The notes beneath the pieces were generated by a model. The model was given only the letters and a program-made list of their open reading frames with translations, searched no databases and was not told the origin of the DNA. A stretch of DNA of 64,000 bases from Pseudomonas frederiksbergensis (GTDB lineage: Bacteria; Pseudomonadota; Gammaproteobacteria; Pseudomonadales; Pseudomonadaceae): NCBI RefSeq assembly GCF_003732665.1, contig NZ_MOBP01000006.1, positions 1-64,000 of the forward strand. Reading direction: 5' to 3'. Shown here piece by piece: positions 44,076 to 53,175 of this stretch (the stretch's first letter is position 1; the number at the start of each line of letters is the position of its first letter). The translations under genes and the position numbers were made by a program.

Positions 44076-45753
44076 CCAAGGAGCCCCAGACGCGTAAAAC
44101 TTCAGGTGATTCACCACCATGAATCAAAGCTTTACCACCGACCTTTACAAGAAGCGGTGCAGGAATTGATCGGCCACACACAAGAGCCTCACCTGTTGAG
44201 AGACTAGAAAGCTCATCCAAATCTGCCTTGCTCACCATGTCCGACGCTTTGGCAATAAAGCGCTGATCATCTGGATTCTTCAGACGCATCGTGATCAACG
44301 TGTTGCATTGCGATGTTACGTCCGCGTCAAGCTTCGATGGACGCTGACTGACAATCGCAAAGCCAACCCCAAACTTACGGCCTTCACCTGCGATCTTTTT
44401 GATGATGCGATGACTAACGGCGTTACCACCCGCGGGAGCAAAGTTGTGGCCTTCCTCATAGACCAAAAAACATGGCCTCAAAGGATCCGTCTTACTCGAG
44501 GCAGCTTTTAGAATCTCACTGGATATCAATGCACAGATGACTTGCTTTGCGGTGTCACTCAAGCCTTGAAGATCGACCACAACCAGCCGCCCCTGACGAT
44601 TCGAGGGGCGACCCACCATCCTGTAAATATCAGTTGGCGCGGCCATTGCTGCTGAGTAGAAACTTTGTGCCTCATTGAGCACCCGCGATAGCTTCATCGA
44701 TGCTACGGCGGCGCTTCGGCCATTCAATGCCTTGGATTCTGCCTCTGACAGGTCATCCCACTCTCGCAGCTCCTCTAGCCCGTCACCTAAAAGATGACGC
44801 AGGCGATTGATATCCCTCGGTTCGATTTTATCCGCTGTCCTCCAATAGCGAATGGCTACATCCAGGACTCGCTGCTGAGGCTCACTTAAACCCGGCAAAA
44901 TCTCAGCCACATCATCCATTTCGAAGTGATCAAACTGAAGCGCAAGCTGAATATTTTTGCCTGCGTATTTATGCTTGAAGGATTCAATTTGAGGCGTGTA
45001 CACCTCAACGCCAGCGCCGACCTTTTGCAGTCGTTCAAGGGTGTCCCGAATTTTTGGAAGAGCCTCACGATCACGCTCATCTTCAATATCCGAAAGGCCA
45101 TCTGAAAAATTAAGCTGTCCTTTGGCTAATGCTTTGCCGTATTCGCCATGCGGATCAAAGACGACGACAGTTCCGTTATTGAGCGCTACAAGCCGCTCAA
45201 TAATGCGGCCAACGGTGTATGACTTGCCCGAGCCCGTCATGGCCAGCACAGCCATGTGCTCGGTCACTAGTTTGTTTACATCCAGAAAGACCGGTACCGT
45301 GTTCTCGCCACGCTCATAACCAACGAGATTGCCCAAGTGAAGGCTGGTGTGCTCGTTGAATTCATAAAAATCGCTTAGAAACTGAAAGTCCACTGTTTCC
45401 ACTGCTGCCCCAGGATCAAGTGGGCGACGTGGAATTTTGATCTGGCGCGATTCTGGGTCTCGGTAGCCGACGAGCTCAAGGTTGGCGAATAGATTTTCAC
45501 CTGTGACACTGGCCCCAGGCAGTAACTCAAGCTCTGTCGCTCCGTCACCAAAGCCTGCGTTGAAAAGCATGTTAGTCCGGGTTATGCGCGTCACGCGCCC
45601 AAGCACAGGAACAACGCCTTCATCTACTCGCTCCTGATGCATGATGCGCACGAACTCACCTCGGCGCACAGAGAAAGAGTCCTGTACGACCATCGTCAGT
45701 TGCGACGCGTCACCGGTGTTGCCGACCAGCTTTCCTAGTACCTTATGCTTCAT
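44068..45753 (-). CDS. HerA-type hexameric DNA-translocating ATPase
   Basis: A 561-aa HerA/FtsK-clan ATPase. The N-terminal HAS barrel (residues about 1-130) precedes Walker A MTGSGKS (172-178), and FLVYEEGH (E near 432) is Walker B. FAIVSQRPSKLDADVTSQCNTLITMRL is the sensor region. HerA hexamers pump DNA through a ring and couple with the NurA nuclease in archaeal end resection; in bacteria, HerA with Sir2, DUF4297 or NurA partners defends against phage. The gene overlaps the NurA-like gene by 4 nt, as expected for a complex. Confidence 0.92.
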   Translation of the reverse strand: MKHKVLGKLVGNTGDASQLTMVVQDSFSVRRGEFVRIMHQERVDEGVVPVLGRVTRITRTNMLFNAGFGDGATELELLPGASVTGENLFANLELVGYRDPESRQIKIPRRPLDPGAAVETVDFQFLSDFYEFNEHTSLHLGNLVGYERGENTVPVFLDVNKLVTEHMAVLAMTGSGKSYTVGRIIERLVALNNGTVVVFDPHGEYGKALAKGQLNFSDGLSDIEDERDREALPKIRDTLERLQKVGAGVEVYTPQIESFKHKYAGKNIQLALQFDHFEMDDVAEILPGLSEPQQRVLDVAIRYWRTADKIEPRDINRLRHLLGDGLEELREWDDLSEAESKALNGRSAAVASMKLSRVLNEAQSFYSAAMAAPTDIYRMVGRPSNRQGRLVVVDLQGLSDTAKQVICALISSEILKAASSKTDPLRPCFLVYEEGHNFAPAGGNAVSHRIIKKIAGEGRKFGVGFAIVSQRPSKLDADVTSQCNTLITMRLKNPDDQRFIAKASDMVSKADLDELSSLSTGEALVCGRSIPAPLLVKVGGKALIHGGESPEVLRVWGSLDD

Positions 45754-46892
45754 GACTCGAACCCTTCGTCAAGACCGGACAGCCACGTGCTCTCTACCTC
45801 ATTATTACGCAGCGCTTCGTTTAAACCCTGCCGGTAGTAGGCGGTGAATTTTTCCAAAATTTGTAGTTGCTGCCTGCTCAAGAGCTGCGGCAATGGCATT
45901 GCTTTTTTCTGGCTTTGCATATCCAAAATCATTAGGCGCGATGCCACAGTATCCAGCTCATTGGCACTCCAGTCAGACTCCTCACCGGCCAACTGGGCCA
46001 TTTTGATTTCGCTTGAGCGAGCGCTTCGATAATGAAATCCAATTAGACCTTGCCCGACTTCACTAGCGGGTTCCATACGCGGACTATTTTCAGTCATCCG
46101 AAACGCAATCGTCCGGTTAAAGCTGCCTAAAATCCCGTTTATAAAACGAGTGTCACCGATGCCCAGCAAACGTTCTTCCAACCCCTCAAGCTTCGCAGTC
46201 GAATCGGAAGAAAAGCCATCAGTAAGCAAGATGTGCTTACGCCCTTCTTCGGTTCGCAAATCCTGCCGAGCAATGCTTACTATGGCGCTAAATCGCTCAG
46301 CTAGAATGCTTGCTAGTACTGGACCTTCCTGATTCCAGGGAAAGAGATCCTGCCGGTGTTTTTGCCAAAATCGTTCAATTGCAACCTGCGTTTTCTCATA
46401 CTCGGACCAGTGGCGAGCATTCCGCTTCAAAGGGGCCATGTCCCGGTCAATAAAGAATGGTGTATCAATCAGGATCAGATTGGCTGCTCCACCTTGCGCC
46501 AAAAGGCGCTCCACTAGGGCATAGCAGTGGCGCATCTCCACCAGATCCAGACGCTTTCTCTGAGCTTCGAAGTCAATATCATCCAGCTCCGACACAGAGT
46601 CAGAGCCTATTGTGCTGACCTTGTTTTCATGTATAAGAAGATCCGTCCTTACTGCAGCAGACGCATAAATGAAACCGCCGAGCGCGCGCTGAATACATGA
46701 ATGGCTAGCGATACCGGACACCACCAGATTGACCACCGAAGGTCTATTAACGGCCTTAATGAGACCTGTGTCCCGGAATAAGGGAGCCATAAGTTCGATG
46801 TCTCGGATCTGCTTAAGAAGACGGCCTGCGCTACCGGGTAAGCGCAGTTGGCTATCAATCGCCAGAGCCTGTGCGAGATTTGTTGTCTTCAT
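45750..46892 (-). CDS. NurA-like nuclease partner of HerA
   Basis: A 380-aa protein that I assign to the NurA clan from its order with HerA and from patterns such as LILIDTPFFIDRD (the central NurA aspartate strand), KHILLTDGFSSD, and GGFIYASAAVR after the first strand. NurA nucleases normally begin with a DGS aspartate; here the matching strand reads NLVVSGIASHS, with serine in that place. The metal site may therefore be altered, or the alignment differs. NurA is a 5'-3' nuclease that HerA activates. It lies 3 nt after the 266-aa gene. Confidence 0.65.
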   Translation of the reverse strand: MKTTNLAQALAIDSQLRLPGSAGRLLKQIRDIELMAPLFRDTGLIKAVNRPSVVNLVVSGIASHSCIQRALGGFIYASAAVRTDLLIHENKVSTIGSDSVSELDDIDFEAQRKRLDLVEMRHCYALVERLLAQGGAANLILIDTPFFIDRDMAPLKRNARHWSEYEKTQVAIERFWQKHRQDLFPWNQEGPVLASILAERFSAIVSIARQDLRTEEGRKHILLTDGFSSDSTAKLEGLEERLLGIGDTRFINGILGSFNRTIAFRMTENSPRMEPASEVGQGLIGFHYRSARSSEIKMAQLAGEESDWSANELDTVASRLMILDMQSQKKAMPLPQLLSRQQLQILEKFTAYYRQGLNEALRNNEVESTWLSGLDEGFES

Positions 46893-46895
46893 GAG

Positions 46896-47696
46896 TTACG
46901 TTTCCCCCTTCAGGTTTTCTGCAAACGCCCAGTACTTTGATGTCTGCAGAAAAGCCAAGCCCGCCTGAGTCAGACCTTGCTGATTGAGTAATCCACCCTG
47001 CTGCAATCGGTCAATACTTTCAGGCAAGTCAAAATGTGCCAGATTCAGCAGAGGCACTGCGAAACCATGTAGCCGGTCCATTAGGCTTGCGGCCGTTGCG
47101 ACTTCGAAGCCGTAGCAGCAAACCATCACGGTCAAGTCCTGTGGATACAACATAATCTCTGACTGATCATCTTTTGCGACGGGCGCCAATGCTTTGCCCG
47201 TGTGCCGGTTAAGGTCTTCGAGGAACTCCGTTACCAAATGAGCATGATTCAGTAAACTGATGGACCATAGCGGCAGCATTGTTGCGGCAAACAGACCGCT
47301 GCTTGAATGAGACTTCCAGTAACGCGTATGGCCTCGATGATCTCCACCTTGCACTCCTTGCAATTGATACATCACTTCTTGCGCGACGATGCTCTCTGCT
47401 GAGTTCGCCCCAAGGACAATAGGATGATCAGGTGAAAACTCAACAACCCAATCCAGAGCTGAAAGGAGTGGGCCTTCTTTGTAAGGCGGTAGCAGAAGCA
47501 ATGTGCATCCCGGCTGACGTGCCCAAGTCGAGCATGCCGTCTGCAGCTCGCTCGACTCCTGGAGCTGCTGACCCGTCATAAGGACAAATCCAGACTCTGG
47601 CAACTCAACAGCCGACGATGTCTCAATAGCCAAGAGGCTAGACAAAAAGCGACCACGCCGATGAGCAAGCAATTCGGGAGTTAAATAGAGTTTCAC
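46896..47696 (-). CDS. Unidentified 266-aa protein of the defence operon
   Basis: Not recognised. The N-terminal half reads as a PLD-like or Rossmann-like alpha/beta fold, with alternating strands FVLMTGQQL, TLLLLPPY and PIVLGANSAES. GGDHRGHTRYWKSHSSSGLFAATMLP carries clustered histidines; HSSSG recalls an HxK/S motif, but I see no second copy, so phospholipase-D nuclease activity is not claimed. The C-terminal 60 residues look like a winged helix. It overlaps the large ATPase gene by 4 nt, and NurA follows after 3 nt. Confidence 0.7.
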   Translation of the reverse strand: MKLYLTPELLAHRRGRFLSSLLAIETSSAVELPESGFVLMTGQQLQESSELQTACSTWARQPGCTLLLLPPYKEGPLLSALDWVVEFSPDHPIVLGANSAESIVAQEVMYQLQGVQGGDHRGHTRYWKSHSSSGLFAATMLPLWSISLLNHAHLVTEFLEDLNRHTGKALAPVAKDDQSEIMLYPQDLTVMVCCYGFEVATAASLMDRLHGFAVPLLNLAHFDLPESIDRLQQGGLLNQQGLTQAGLAFLQTSKYWAFAENLKGET

Positions 47697-50600
47697 GCTC
47701 CGTCCCCGAAGTAGAGTTGCATCTTCAAAATACCCTTGCCAACCAGTGCCTCTTGTACTGTATTAGTGAGCATTGGATTGTTACCAGCATCAATGGCGGC
47801 CGCCAGCTGCTGCCAGCTGGCATAGTCAAGCCCGGTACCGTTCAACAACTGGCTAGCTCGCTTCTCCCATTGCATGCGCTGCGCATCCAGAGTCATCTGC
47901 AGATCATGCAGGCTTAGCTGAGCTACCTTTGCCAATTGCACGGGCTCAGGAGAAGGTTCTTTGCAAGCAAAAAACAATGGCATAAGTACAGGCACATACT
48001 GCTCGTTCAGCCCCCTCACTTGATAATCGCGACGAGTCTGAATTGCATTTTCGATTTTCGTGATCGCTCCGCCAACCGTATGCAATTGGGCATACACTGG
48101 GTTCAACAGACGGTCCGGCACCTCGCGGATTGCACCGAACTGCCCCTTTCGGGCTTGCTCTCGAAATTTCTCTCGCTCGTTTTTTGCGGACTCTCCCAAA
48201 TCCTCAAACGCATCGCCAATCAGAGCCAGCTTCTGCATCAGTTGGGCCAATTCTTTAAGATGAGCGGGCTCTGCATAATCGGCAGGCATTGGCTCTAGCT
48301 GGCGTGCAGCTACTTTGCAGCGTGTTTGCAACTCGGCCAGATAGCCTGTCACTTTGACAAACTTCTCCTTGCCAGCCCGATAGGCGCTCATGATATGGCC
48401 GCTGTTATCCGCAAAACTTTGCTGTGAGCCTGTATCGATATTGACGCCTGCTTCATCTGACAGCAGGCGTAGCCGCTCCGCTGCCTTGTCGAGCTGTAGT
48501 GAGCGCAGGTAATGCAATAAGGTCTCTGAACTGGCAGATCCTTCGGTTTTCGCCGTACCACTGTCGTTCTGATATTGCAAAGCACCGTCCAAAATGTTCG
48601 ATACCGTCTGCAACGACAGCGTGAACAAGCTGCGGGGAAATAAACTCAAGCCTTGGCTATCCGCATTGATATCGCTGATAAGGCTATTCATGCTCTGCTT
48701 GATCTGCTGGGCAGCCTTATCCACGTACTCGGCAAACAAGCGTGCCTGCTCGACACGTTGGAAGAGTGGCTGCGCCTTATCGTCCAGTCGCAAGGTGTTG
48801 ACGTTTCCAAGGGTGATGACGGGAGCCAGCTCTGGTTTGACCCGCGCTACTCGCGTAATTACTTCTGTGCGACCTTGCAGCAGCGATGGAAGTTTTTCTG
48901 CAACCAAGACCAACTCATCTGTGGCAATCAAGCCCAGAGCCTCTTCATCGACTTTGAGCTTGTCGAACGCTTTGCGTGCCGCCTTAAGCTGGTCGTTCGC
49001 CTCGACCGTCTCTATACCCGCTGGAGATTTACCTAAGGGTGCAAACAAGCCTGGAACTCGGTCGTAGCCAAATACACGCTCCAGCATGGCGACAGTCGCT
49101 CTATAGCCATCAGAGGTTCCCCCATCAAACCAGTTCTTAGCTTCAACAATGGAGTTATCGAGTTTAGCGCGAGGATATGTTTGCCATTTCGCGTAACTTG
49201 CCGTGGCATCAGTCAACTGCAACAAGTGCAACTCTCCGCACCACCACATCCAGTCGTCAAACACATTCTTCGGTGTCAAGCTCGCGTGCGACAGATATCC
49301 CCAATACCAGTCGCGCTTTGCCTTTGCCAAAGTCCACTCCTGGGTCTTGGCTGGGTTAGAGATACGTGCCAGAAAGTGTGGAAACTGGACTTGTGATTGC
49401 TGTGGATTGGCCAGCTCGGAGAACAGCCCAGCGTGCTCCTCTTTACCATATCCAAGACTTAGAAATTTGTTCGGCAATGCCAAGCGTTGCATCAGCGACG
49501 CGACGTCTTCGGCGTCTATGCCATATCGGGTTTCCAGATCATTCAAACTGAACAGGTTGGGCTCTTTAACTGCAAACAGAGTCCAGGCGCGTAGCAACAA
49601 TTCTCGATCTTGCGCATTGATCTTGCCTGTAGGTTTCAGCGGCCAGGCGATCAGACCCCGCTCATTAAGCCGCTGCCGCCATTGGTGCATGGCTTGATAA
49701 GCGAAATCTCGTAGCGCATTAAGTTTGCTCTTAAACTTACTTGTTAACCGCGAATCGTCCAGCACAAAACCTTTGCACTGCTCAGGCAGCAATCCAATGC
49801 GTTCCAGCTGGTCCACTTCACTGGGGTTCAAGTAGTAGAGCAGCAAGTCGTCCTTAAACTTCTCGCTCACATCACCCCGGTTGTATTGCTCCATCAAATG
49901 CGTTGATGTGGTAAACGCCATTACCGGGAAACGGCCTTCGTCGGAATGGCGCATGGCGGCCAATTGGTGCAAACGGTCCAGTTCATCACGGTTATTCACC
50001 CAGGCAAACCAAACAAGGTTTTCCGGGTGCAACTTTAACGCATCGCAGAACAACAACCCACCGCGCTGTCCAGAGCCTTGACCGTTTAGGCTAGTTTGAA
50101 CTGTGATGCTCTCATTGTTGGCATAGGGCGTCTTCGAGTACTGCCAGTTTTTGTCCAGTAAGCGCATCAAGCCTGTCAGACGCACCTGAAAGCGCAGACC
50201 GATATTTTTTCCGCCGTCCTTTAGTAAACCTTTCATAGCTACTTCGTGCGCGTCGGCATCGGCTGGATCTCGGAAGATCATCGAGTTGTGCTGCTGGTTG
50301 CGGTAGCGCAGGTCCAGCCGTAACAGCATCGCCACGCTGGGACCGATGTGCGTGGCTTCTTCATCTGGAAGTTGCTGTTCGCTGCCGATCAGTTTTTGCC
50401 AGAGCGCATCTGCCGCAAATTCCACAGCCGGATGGTCGTACAGCAAACTCAGCAGATGCTTGAATTCAGCACGCGACAGTGGCAGCAGTAGCACATCTTG
50501 TTCTGCCTCGTTGATTGCAAAAGTTCGCAGATTCTGCAGCAAAACGCTCAAGCTGAGTGCTTGCTCTACTGCGGGGTAAAGCCATTCGTCTTTCTCACGT

Positions 50601-51979
50601 TTGAATTTGGCGTCTTCCAATGCTTGGCGACATTGCAACTGGTCAAACGGAATTTTCCGGTAGAGGCTAGCCACCGGCTCGCCGTCTTCGTTAGCAAGAG
50701 TTAACAGCTCTATACCGCGCGGCGGACATTGACTTAAGGATAGTGGCAGTTGCCCATAAAGCAGCTCCTGCGCAACCGCCCTCAGGCCGTGGTCACGGGT
50801 CTTGATGCCTTCAATGGCGTGGGCATCCAGAACATGCCCTGCAACACGCCCCGAGCTTTCAGTCACCGCATCGAACAACTCGCCTATAGCGGGGATGGAT
50901 TTTCCTGCAGCTTCGTACTGGGCCAGCACGGCATCCACATTGGCCATGATCACGTTGAACCAACCAAAGTTGGCACCGCTCATGGCGTAAGCCGCTTCGA
51001 CCAAGCCGGTGGGGTAATCGTGCGCCAGTTTGCGTTCGGCCTTCAGTTGTCCCACATAGTCTGAGACATCGGCAAAAGCATTGTGCTCCAGCTCCACCAA
51101 CTCGAAGCGGCGCGCTACTGACTGAATCTCACGCAGTTGCTGGCCTAGCAGTGGCGAACACAAGGCCACGTAGCGCAACCATGGCAATTTACGACGTGGG
51201 TCTTCTTCTTTGATAGCCTTACCAATCAGACGAATAGCTTGGCCATCCAGACGTTTGGCATCATCCTGCTCCATTCCAAAGGTCGCGGCCTCAGCAACGG
51301 TTTCCAGTTCATCAAGCACTACAAGCAAATAGGCAATACCGAACTTTTGCAGATAGGCATAAGCCGCCTGCACCAGCCGCACCACCAAGCCGTCCTCCTC
51401 ATAAAGCGCTTCATCGCTGTGTAGTTTATCCAGCTCCAAAAGGTTTGCGAGTTGACTGGTATCAAAGCCTGCCGGATTTAGGCGATGCAGCGCCTGCTCA
51501 GCAATCTTGCTCTGGATCGAGCCATCGAATTTGCGTGTAGCCAATGGCAACAGAGCTTTGTACAGGCCGAAGCCAAACCAGTTGTCCGAGTTCTGGTAGT
51601 CCGATGCAACTTGCGAGTAGCGGATATACAGCGCTAGGTACTTATCTTGCGTAGCCTGATCAAACAGTTTTTGATCAGCCAATGTGCCGCTCTGATCACG
51701 CACAAACCAGCCTTTTGAACAGTCGTTGATCTGCGCAATTAGCTCATGCCCCAAACGTGACTTGCCTCGACCCCACTCCGCCTCTACGGCGAATACATGG
51801 GCGAAGTGATCAGCATCTTGGTCCACGGTTTGAATGAAGGTACGGTAGCGCTTAAAAAAGCGACTCTGGCCCACAAGCGGGTCGCGCGGCGGGTAGTCCG
51901 ATACACCGGTTGCCGCCCAATTGTGGCGTTTGGTAAGGTTATCGATCACCTCGGTATTCAGCTGATCCATTTTGCTCAC
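47693..51979 (-). CDS. Giant 1428-aa P-loop ATPase of the defence operon
   Basis: The largest gene in the island. The N-terminal 400 residues form a KAP/STAND-like ATPase: Walker A EAEWGRGKSRLG (K73, S74) and Walker B YLLVVLDELET (D223, E224), then a sensor-like YVALCSPLLGQQLREIQS. The remaining 1000 residues are mostly helical with few landmarks and no membrane segment. Size and layout resemble BrxC/PglY of BREX, which also sit between methylase and effector genes, but I cannot show homology. It overlaps both neighbours by 4 nt. A likely role is an infection sensor or a scaffold that couples recognition by the methylase complex to HerA-NurA. Confidence 0.85.
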   Translation of the reverse strand: MSKMDQLNTEVIDNLTKRHNWAATGVSDYPPRDPLVGQSRFFKRYRTFIQTVDQDADHFAHVFAVEAEWGRGKSRLGHELIAQINDCSKGWFVRDQSGTLADQKLFDQATQDKYLALYIRYSQVASDYQNSDNWFGFGLYKALLPLATRKFDGSIQSKIAEQALHRLNPAGFDTSQLANLLELDKLHSDEALYEEDGLVVRLVQAAYAYLQKFGIAYLLVVLDELETVAEAATFGMEQDDAKRLDGQAIRLIGKAIKEEDPRRKLPWLRYVALCSPLLGQQLREIQSVARRFELVELEHNAFADVSDYVGQLKAERKLAHDYPTGLVEAAYAMSGANFGWFNVIMANVDAVLAQYEAAGKSIPAIGELFDAVTESSGRVAGHVLDAHAIEGIKTRDHGLRAVAQELLYGQLPLSLSQCPPRGIELLTLANEDGEPVASLYRKIPFDQLQCRQALEDAKFKREKDEWLYPAVEQALSLSVLLQNLRTFAINEAEQDVLLLPLSRAEFKHLLSLLYDHPAVEFAADALWQKLIGSEQQLPDEEATHIGPSVAMLLRLDLRYRNQQHNSMIFRDPADADAHEVAMKGLLKDGGKNIGLRFQVRLTGLMRLLDKNWQYSKTPYANNESITVQTSLNGQGSGQRGGLLFCDALKLHPENLVWFAWVNNRDELDRLHQLAAMRHSDEGRFPVMAFTTSTHLMEQYNRGDVSEKFKDDLLLYYLNPSEVDQLERIGLLPEQCKGFVLDDSRLTSKFKSKLNALRDFAYQAMHQWRQRLNERGLIAWPLKPTGKINAQDRELLLRAWTLFAVKEPNLFSLNDLETRYGIDAEDVASLMQRLALPNKFLSLGYGKEEHAGLFSELANPQQSQVQFPHFLARISNPAKTQEWTLAKAKRDWYWGYLSHASLTPKNVFDDWMWWCGELHLLQLTDATASYAKWQTYPRAKLDNSIVEAKNWFDGGTSDGYRATVAMLERVFGYDRVPGLFAPLGKSPAGIETVEANDQLKAARKAFDKLKVDEEALGLIATDELVLVAEKLPSLLQGRTEVITRVARVKPELAPVITLGNVNTLRLDDKAQPLFQRVEQARLFAEYVDKAAQQIKQSMNSLISDINADSQGLSLFPRSLFTLSLQTVSNILDGALQYQNDSGTAKTEGSASSETLLHYLRSLQLDKAAERLRLLSDEAGVNIDTGSQQSFADNSGHIMSAYRAGKEKFVKVTGYLAELQTRCKVAARQLEPMPADYAEPAHLKELAQLMQKLALIGDAFEDLGESAKNEREKFREQARKGQFGAIREVPDRLLNPVYAQLHTVGGAITKIENAIQTRRDYQVRGLNEQYVPVLMPLFFACKEPSPEPVQLAKVAQLSLHDLQMTLDAQRMQWEKRASQLLNGTGLDYASWQQLAAAIDAGNNPMLTNTVQEALVGKGILKMQLYFGDGA

Positions 51980-53172
51980 GACACTTCTCCATTGTTCGCG
52001 ATAACACGCGAGCTACGTCTGCGTTCATCGCGCATCGCTTCTGCGCTGAGTCTAACGGCCTGCCACAATAAGCGGCCGGTACGATTGAAAACCTTGCTGC
52101 CCGGCAGCCTAAAGCAGGCATCGGCAAACAATGGATGAATTTGGTACTGGCCGTTCTGGCCGCTTGATCCATCTTGGTAACGCCACACTCGGCGGCTCAA
52201 TAGTAATCCTACCAGTGGTGCGAGCTGTGCGTTCAACTCGACAGGTGTCGGTGTATAGGGGAAGCAATGTATCCCCAAAAGGCTAAGGCTCTTCAGTAGC
52301 AACTCGGCCAAGCTGCCACAACGGGTTTCATCACCCTCTGGCCCCTGTACCAAAATCGAGATTTCACCTGGGCTGAAGGCGTTCTGCCCACTGGAAAGCT
52401 CCAGTAACAATCCTCCACGAGCCTCGGCTTTCCACACATCCTGGACGTACACCACCATGGTCAGCAGTAGTGACCAAGGAGTTGCCAACACCCAGCCCAT
52501 GCTGGGCTGATCGCCAGTTTCGGGAGCCGCGTCAAACGAACCGTGCAGTAAGTAGTTCACACCAATGGGGCGCGTCACCTCTGATATCCCTGGCAAAGCC
52601 AACAAGCGGCCTTTGATCCAATTCTGCTGCGCCTCCATGCCCCGAGCATCTATCGGCGGTAAAGCGGGCAGCACATCTTGCAGGTGTTGAGACAGCTCCG
52701 CAGCCACAGCCAGCACGCGCATTAGCGCAGGCGTCGCGGCGGGTTGCTCAAAACTAACATCCAGCAGTTCACGTTCAAGCGAAGAAAAGGGGCTGGTGGT
52801 GAGTAGCGCGTCGGGGATACCTGCTTCTACCCATGCCGCAGCCCCCTGGAGTGCACTCACCAAGCCCCGCAGAGGTTCACCGTCTGGCATTTGCCCGGCT
52901 TCTTTACAGCGCGCCGCTGCGAAAGCGACCCAACTGTTTCGCACTTCGGTTAGCTGTGCCAGCAACGCACACACCAGCTCATCATCGCTTGCCAATCTGG
53001 GGCGAACTGCAAGCAGGCGGTGACTAATTACCCAGCCGACCTGAGAAGTTTCCGCCATGGGATGTACCAAACCCCCCAAAAGATCAGCTAGCCCGCCGTC
53101 GGAATCTGTCGCCAAGCCGTTGGCAAGCAATTTGCGCAGACGTTGGATCAGAGAGGGCAAGGCAACGGCCAC
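51976..53172 (-). CDS. Unidentified 398-aa protein of the defence operon
   Basis: Not recognised. It is mostly helical and leucine- and alanine-rich, with no membrane segment or nucleotide motif. Distinct patches are PIGVNYLLHGSF, GWVLATPWSLLLTMVVYVQDVW and the basic C-terminus RDERRRSSR. It starts 3 nt after the specificity gene and overlaps the ATPase gene by 4 nt. Its position suggests a linker between the methylase module and the ATPase. Confidence 0.7.
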   Translation of the reverse strand: MAVALPSLIQRLRKLLANGLATDSDGGLADLLGGLVHPMAETSQVGWVISHRLLAVRPRLASDDELVCALLAQLTEVRNSWVAFAAARCKEAGQMPDGEPLRGLVSALQGAAAWVEAGIPDALLTTSPFSSLERELLDVSFEQPAATPALMRVLAVAAELSQHLQDVLPALPPIDARGMEAQQNWIKGRLLALPGISEVTRPIGVNYLLHGSFDAAPETGDQPSMGWVLATPWSLLLTMVVYVQDVWKAEARGGLLLELSSGQNAFSPGEISILVQGPEGDETRCGSLAELLLKSLSLLGIHCFPYTPTPVELNAQLAPLVGLLLSRRVWRYQDGSSGQNGQYQIHPLFADACFRLPGSKVFNRTGRLLWQAVRLSAEAMRDERRRSSRVIANNGEVS

Positions 53173-53175
53173 GGG

